Assembly (NCBI GenBank): GCA_963770645.1
Contig: CAVYQL010000003.1
Location: forward strand, 1,116,001 to 1,180,000
DNA length: 64,000 nt
Direction: 5' to 3'
Origin: Bog-473 sp963770645
Lineage (GTDB): Bacteria; Actinomycetota; Acidimicrobiia; Acidimicrobiales; RAAP-2
In this document: positions 61,807 through 64,000 of the stretch, in pieces
Position numbering within the stretch: position 1 is the first letter of the stretch
How the letters are laid out: every line of letters starts with the position of its first letter
The notes under the pieces: model-generated
Seen by the model: the letters and a program-made list of their open reading frames with translations, nothing else
Told to the model about the DNA's origin: nothing
Database searches by the model: none
Program-made: the position numbers and the translations under genes

Positions 61807-63174
61807 ATGAGCACGACCGCACCCGGCGAGGCCGACGTCTGCGTCGTCGGGGCCGGCTTGGCCGGACTCACCGCGGCTCGGCGCCTGTCCCAGGCCGGCC
61901 AATCGGTCGTGGTACTCGAAGCACGCGACCGCGTCGGTGGGCGTGTCTGGACCCAGACGGCACAGGGCGGAGTGCCGGTGGACATGGGCGGCTGCTTCGT
62001 CGGGCCCAACCACGATTACCTGCACGCACTCGCGAAGGAGATGGGAGTCACCACCTTCAACACGTTCGTCGACGGCGACTACGTGCTCGCCACCGGCGGC
62101 AAGATCCGTCGTTACCGCGGCGACATTCCTCGCATCAATCCCGCGGCACTGGCGAGCGCCGGCCAGGCCATCGCGCGCATGAACGCCATGGCGAAAAGGG
62201 TCCCGGTCGATGCGCCCTGGCAGGCTCGGCGCGCCGGCGCCTGGGACGCGCAGTCCGTCTCCGGCTGGCTCTCGCCTGTCCGCGTCCCGACGCAGCTGGC
62301 CCGAGACCTCGTCGACGCCACAATTCGTGCCTGTTTTGCCTGTGACCTCTCCGAGGTCTCGCTCCTCAACTGGCTGTTCCTCGTGCACTCCGCCGGCGGC
62401 GTCGAGGCTCTCATGTCGATCGCGGGCGGCTACCAGGACTCCCAGTTCGAAGGAGGAGTCGGTCGCATCCCTCACGGCTTGGCGGCCGAGCTCGGCGACG
62501 CAGTGGTCCTCAACGCCCCGGTGACTGCGGTGACGCAGAGCTCGGACCGCGTCAGCGTGACATCCGACGCTGGGACGGTCACGGCGCGTCGGGTTGTCCT
62601 GGCGCTGCCCAGGGCTCTGGCTGCCGGCATCCGCTTCGAGCCCGCGCTCCCGGCGGACCATGCGCTGCTGCTCCACCAGATGCCCGCCGGCACCGAGATC
62701 AAGACGGTGGCGGTCTACGACGAGCCCTTTTGGCGCGCTGACGGCGTCTCTGGCGCGAGCGTCGCGCTCGACGACCTCATTGAGGTCACTCTCGACACGA
62801 CGCAGCCCGGCCACGGGCACGGCGTGATCGGAACCTACGCGGCCGGTCCCCAGGCTCGGACGCTCTGGCGACAGGGGCCCGACGAGCGCCGCGACACCTT
62901 GCTCACCACGCTCGTCACGAGGTTCGGACCGAGAGCCGCGCAGCCGCTCGAAGTGATCGAGGTCAACTGGGCCGAAGAGCGGTGGACCCGCGGCTGTTCG
63001 ATGGGTCACTTCCCGACCGGCGTCCTGACCCAGTACGGCCGGCTCCTGCGCGAGCCGGTGGCCCGGATCCACTGGGCCGGCACCGAGACGGCGACCGTGT
63101 CCTATGGCGCCATGGATGGTGCGGTGCGTTCGGGCGAGCGTGTCTGCCAGGAGATCCTCGACGCACCCACTTGA
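61807..63174 (+). CDS. Flavin monoamine oxidase family protein
   Basis: A 455-residue FAD amine oxidase. FAD motif VVGAGLAGLTAARRL near 14, RDRVGGRVWT near 42, a substrate-domain GGYQDSQFEGGVGRIP near 212, and the C-terminal IHWAGTETATVSYGAMDGA near 423. The RGCSMG cysteine near 399 is where FAD is covalently bound in eukaryotic MAO, but covalent linkage here is uncertain. ATG at 61807 has an SD-like ggaggga. The amine substrate is unknown (putrescine, tyramine or similar are common in bacteria). Confidence 0.92.
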   Translation: MSTTAPGEADVCVVGAGLAGLTAARRLSQAGQSVVVLEARDRVGGRVWTQTAQGGVPVDMGGCFVGPNHDYLHALAKEMGVTTFNTFVDGDYVLATGGKIRRYRGDIPRINPAALASAGQAIARMNAMAKRVPVDAPWQARRAGAWDAQSVSGWLSPVRVPTQLARDLVDATIRACFACDLSEVSLLNWLFLVHSAGGVEALMSIAGGYQDSQFEGGVGRIPHGLAAELGDAVVLNAPVTAVTQSSDRVSVTSDAGTVTARRVVLALPRALAAGIRFEPALPADHALLLHQMPAGTEIKTVAVYDEPFWRADGVSGASVALDDLIEVTLDTTQPGHGHGVIGTYAAGPQARTLWRQGPDERRDTLLTTLVTRFGPRAAQPLEVIEVNWAEERWTRGCSMGHFPTGVLTQYGRLLREPVARIHWAGTETATVSYGAMDGAVRSGERVCQEILDAPT

Positions 63175-63208
63175 GCCGCTCGGCAGTTCCCTGACCCACC
63201 CAAGGTGG

Positions 63209-64000
63209 TCAGGCGCCCATCCCCTCGGGCCGCGGACCCGGCCCGGTCCCGACACCCAGCTTCTCGCGGAAGAACGAGAGCGTCTGGTCGAGCGCGGCGC
63301 GGGTCGGCGTGCCTTCCTTGTCGTCGAGGTGGTCGGTGAGGACCGAGTGGGCGTTCTTCGGGTGCCCGTGCGGGTTGCCCGGTGCCGAGTCGATCTCCAC
63401 CGCGATGAAGGCGTCACCGAGCTCGCGGCGGAGCGTCTCGAAACGCGCCTCGAAGCAGAAGGGGTCGTTGGAGAAGCGAAGGCCCAGCACGCAGGTGCCC
63501 CCCTCGGTCCGCTGTTTCACGGCCGCAAGGTCCGAGTCTGAGATCCCGATGTCCGCCTTGTGCCGCTTGCCGATCGGGAACGGCAGCGAGGGCTGGCTGA
63601 GGACCGGCGCCACGACGACGTCGTCAACCATCATCGCCAGCGCGAAGCCCCCCGTGAAGCACATCCCGACCACGCCCACCCCAGGCCCGCCGCAGCGCTC
63701 GTGCTCGGACGCGGCGAGCGTGCGCAGCCAGACCGTCGCCGGGCTCGTCTTCTTCAGGGCGAAACAAGCGAACTCACGCGACACGCAGGCCGAACCGATG
63801 GACCGGAAGGCGTACCCGGCGGATATGGGCCGGCCGGGATCACCGAAGAGGTGGGGCAGCACGGCGGTACAGCCGGCCGCGGCGACACGGCGTCCGAACT
63901 GGGCCACCAGGGGTGTGATGCCCGGCATCTCGCTGATCACGATCACCGCGGGCCCGGCCCCGATCCGGTAGACGTTCCGTCTCTTCCCGTCGGCTTCGAA
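63209..64000 (-). CDS. Dienelactone hydrolase family protein, 5' end cut by the window
   Basis: The reverse frame is open from 64000 to a stop at 63209, so the gene starts outside the window. The visible part has the beta-strand phrase GPAVIVISEMPGITP, the nucleophile elbow GMCFTGGFALA (Cys in place of Ser, typical of dienelactone hydrolase) and a C-terminal HGHPKNAHSVLTDHLDD stretch with the catalytic His. Dienelactone hydrolases open lactones in aromatic degradation, though many homologues act on other esters. It converges on the amine oxidase with 34 bp between stops. Confidence 0.88.
   Translation of the reverse strand, partial: FEADGKRRNVYRIGAGPAVIVISEMPGITPLVAQFGRRVAAAGCTAVLPHLFGDPGRPISAGYAFRSIGSACVSREFACFALKKTSPATVWLRTLAASEHERCGGPGVGVVGMCFTGGFALAMMVDDVVVAPVLSQPSLPFPIGKRHKADIGISDSDLAAVKQRTEGGTCVLGLRFSNDPFCFEARFETLRRELGDAFIAVEIDSAPGNPHGHPKNAHSVLTDHLDDKEGTPTRAALDQTLSFFREKLGVGTGPGPRPEGMGA

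Overview
The window is about 64 kb of high-GC, gene-dense bacterial chromosome. A WhiB regulator, DUF2510 proteins, a GTP-dependent PEP carboxykinase, luciferase-like oxidoreductases of the F420 type and frequent GTG/TTG starts point to an actinobacterium. Secreted proteins carrying the GYWLVASDGG-type repeat suggest the class Acidimicrobiia; that placement is inference. No rRNA, tRNA, CRISPR array, insertion sequence or prophage was recognised. One structured RNA, RNase P RNA, lies at about 35.27-35.66 kb.

Layout. 0-16 kb is mostly housekeeping: rsmD (partial), recG and a fakA/DAK2 gene in one leftward operon, divergent rpmB, thiL, PEPCK, an MFS transporter, an AsnC-domain protein, a secreted repeat protein, an acyl-CoA racemase, a galactokinase-like gene, trpD and an acyl-CoA dehydrogenase. 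16-21 kb holds a LytR-CpsA-Psr protein, an orphan PstS-like binding protein with a possible PHO box, a DUF2510 membrane protein and whiB. 21.4-23.4 kb is a compact oxidative-stress module: PerR-like regulator, rubrerythrin, DUF3501 protein and a four-cysteine HiPIP-like protein, with matching operator-like boxes at both promoters. 23.4-35.2 kb carries pyrE, two small proteins, a frameshifted mgtC, an overlapping glpD / AGPS-like oxidase / glpK operon, and a converging ferredoxin-reductase / metallo-hydrolase / xseB / xseA operon, followed by rnpB.

35.7-48.8 kb is an envelope and secretion island: a roughly 1,060-residue protein with 14 Cys-x5-Cys repeats plus GYW repeats, a 712-residue protein with six CK modules, a PucR-type regulator, an S53 peptidase, an O-antigen-ligase-like protein and a secreted alpha/beta hydrolase. 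The first two share a conserved 50-bp upstream element that looks like an ECF sigma factor promoter. 49-58 kb is an accessory catabolic cluster: two luciferase-like oxidoreductases, three SDRs, an epimerase, an AhpD-like protein, a phytanoyl-CoA dioxygenase-like protein, an internally duplicated protein of unknown function and a TetR regulator with a nested palindromic operator. 58-64 kb has a two-component system, a secreted helical protein, a flavin amine oxidase and a dienelactone hydrolase cut by the window edge.

The strongest candidates for something undescribed are the PerR / rubrerythrin / DUF3501 / HiPIP-like regulon, the shared promoter of the two modular secreted proteins, and the duplicated protein divergent from TetR. 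Everything here was read by eye; family names rest on motif recognition, not on database searches.
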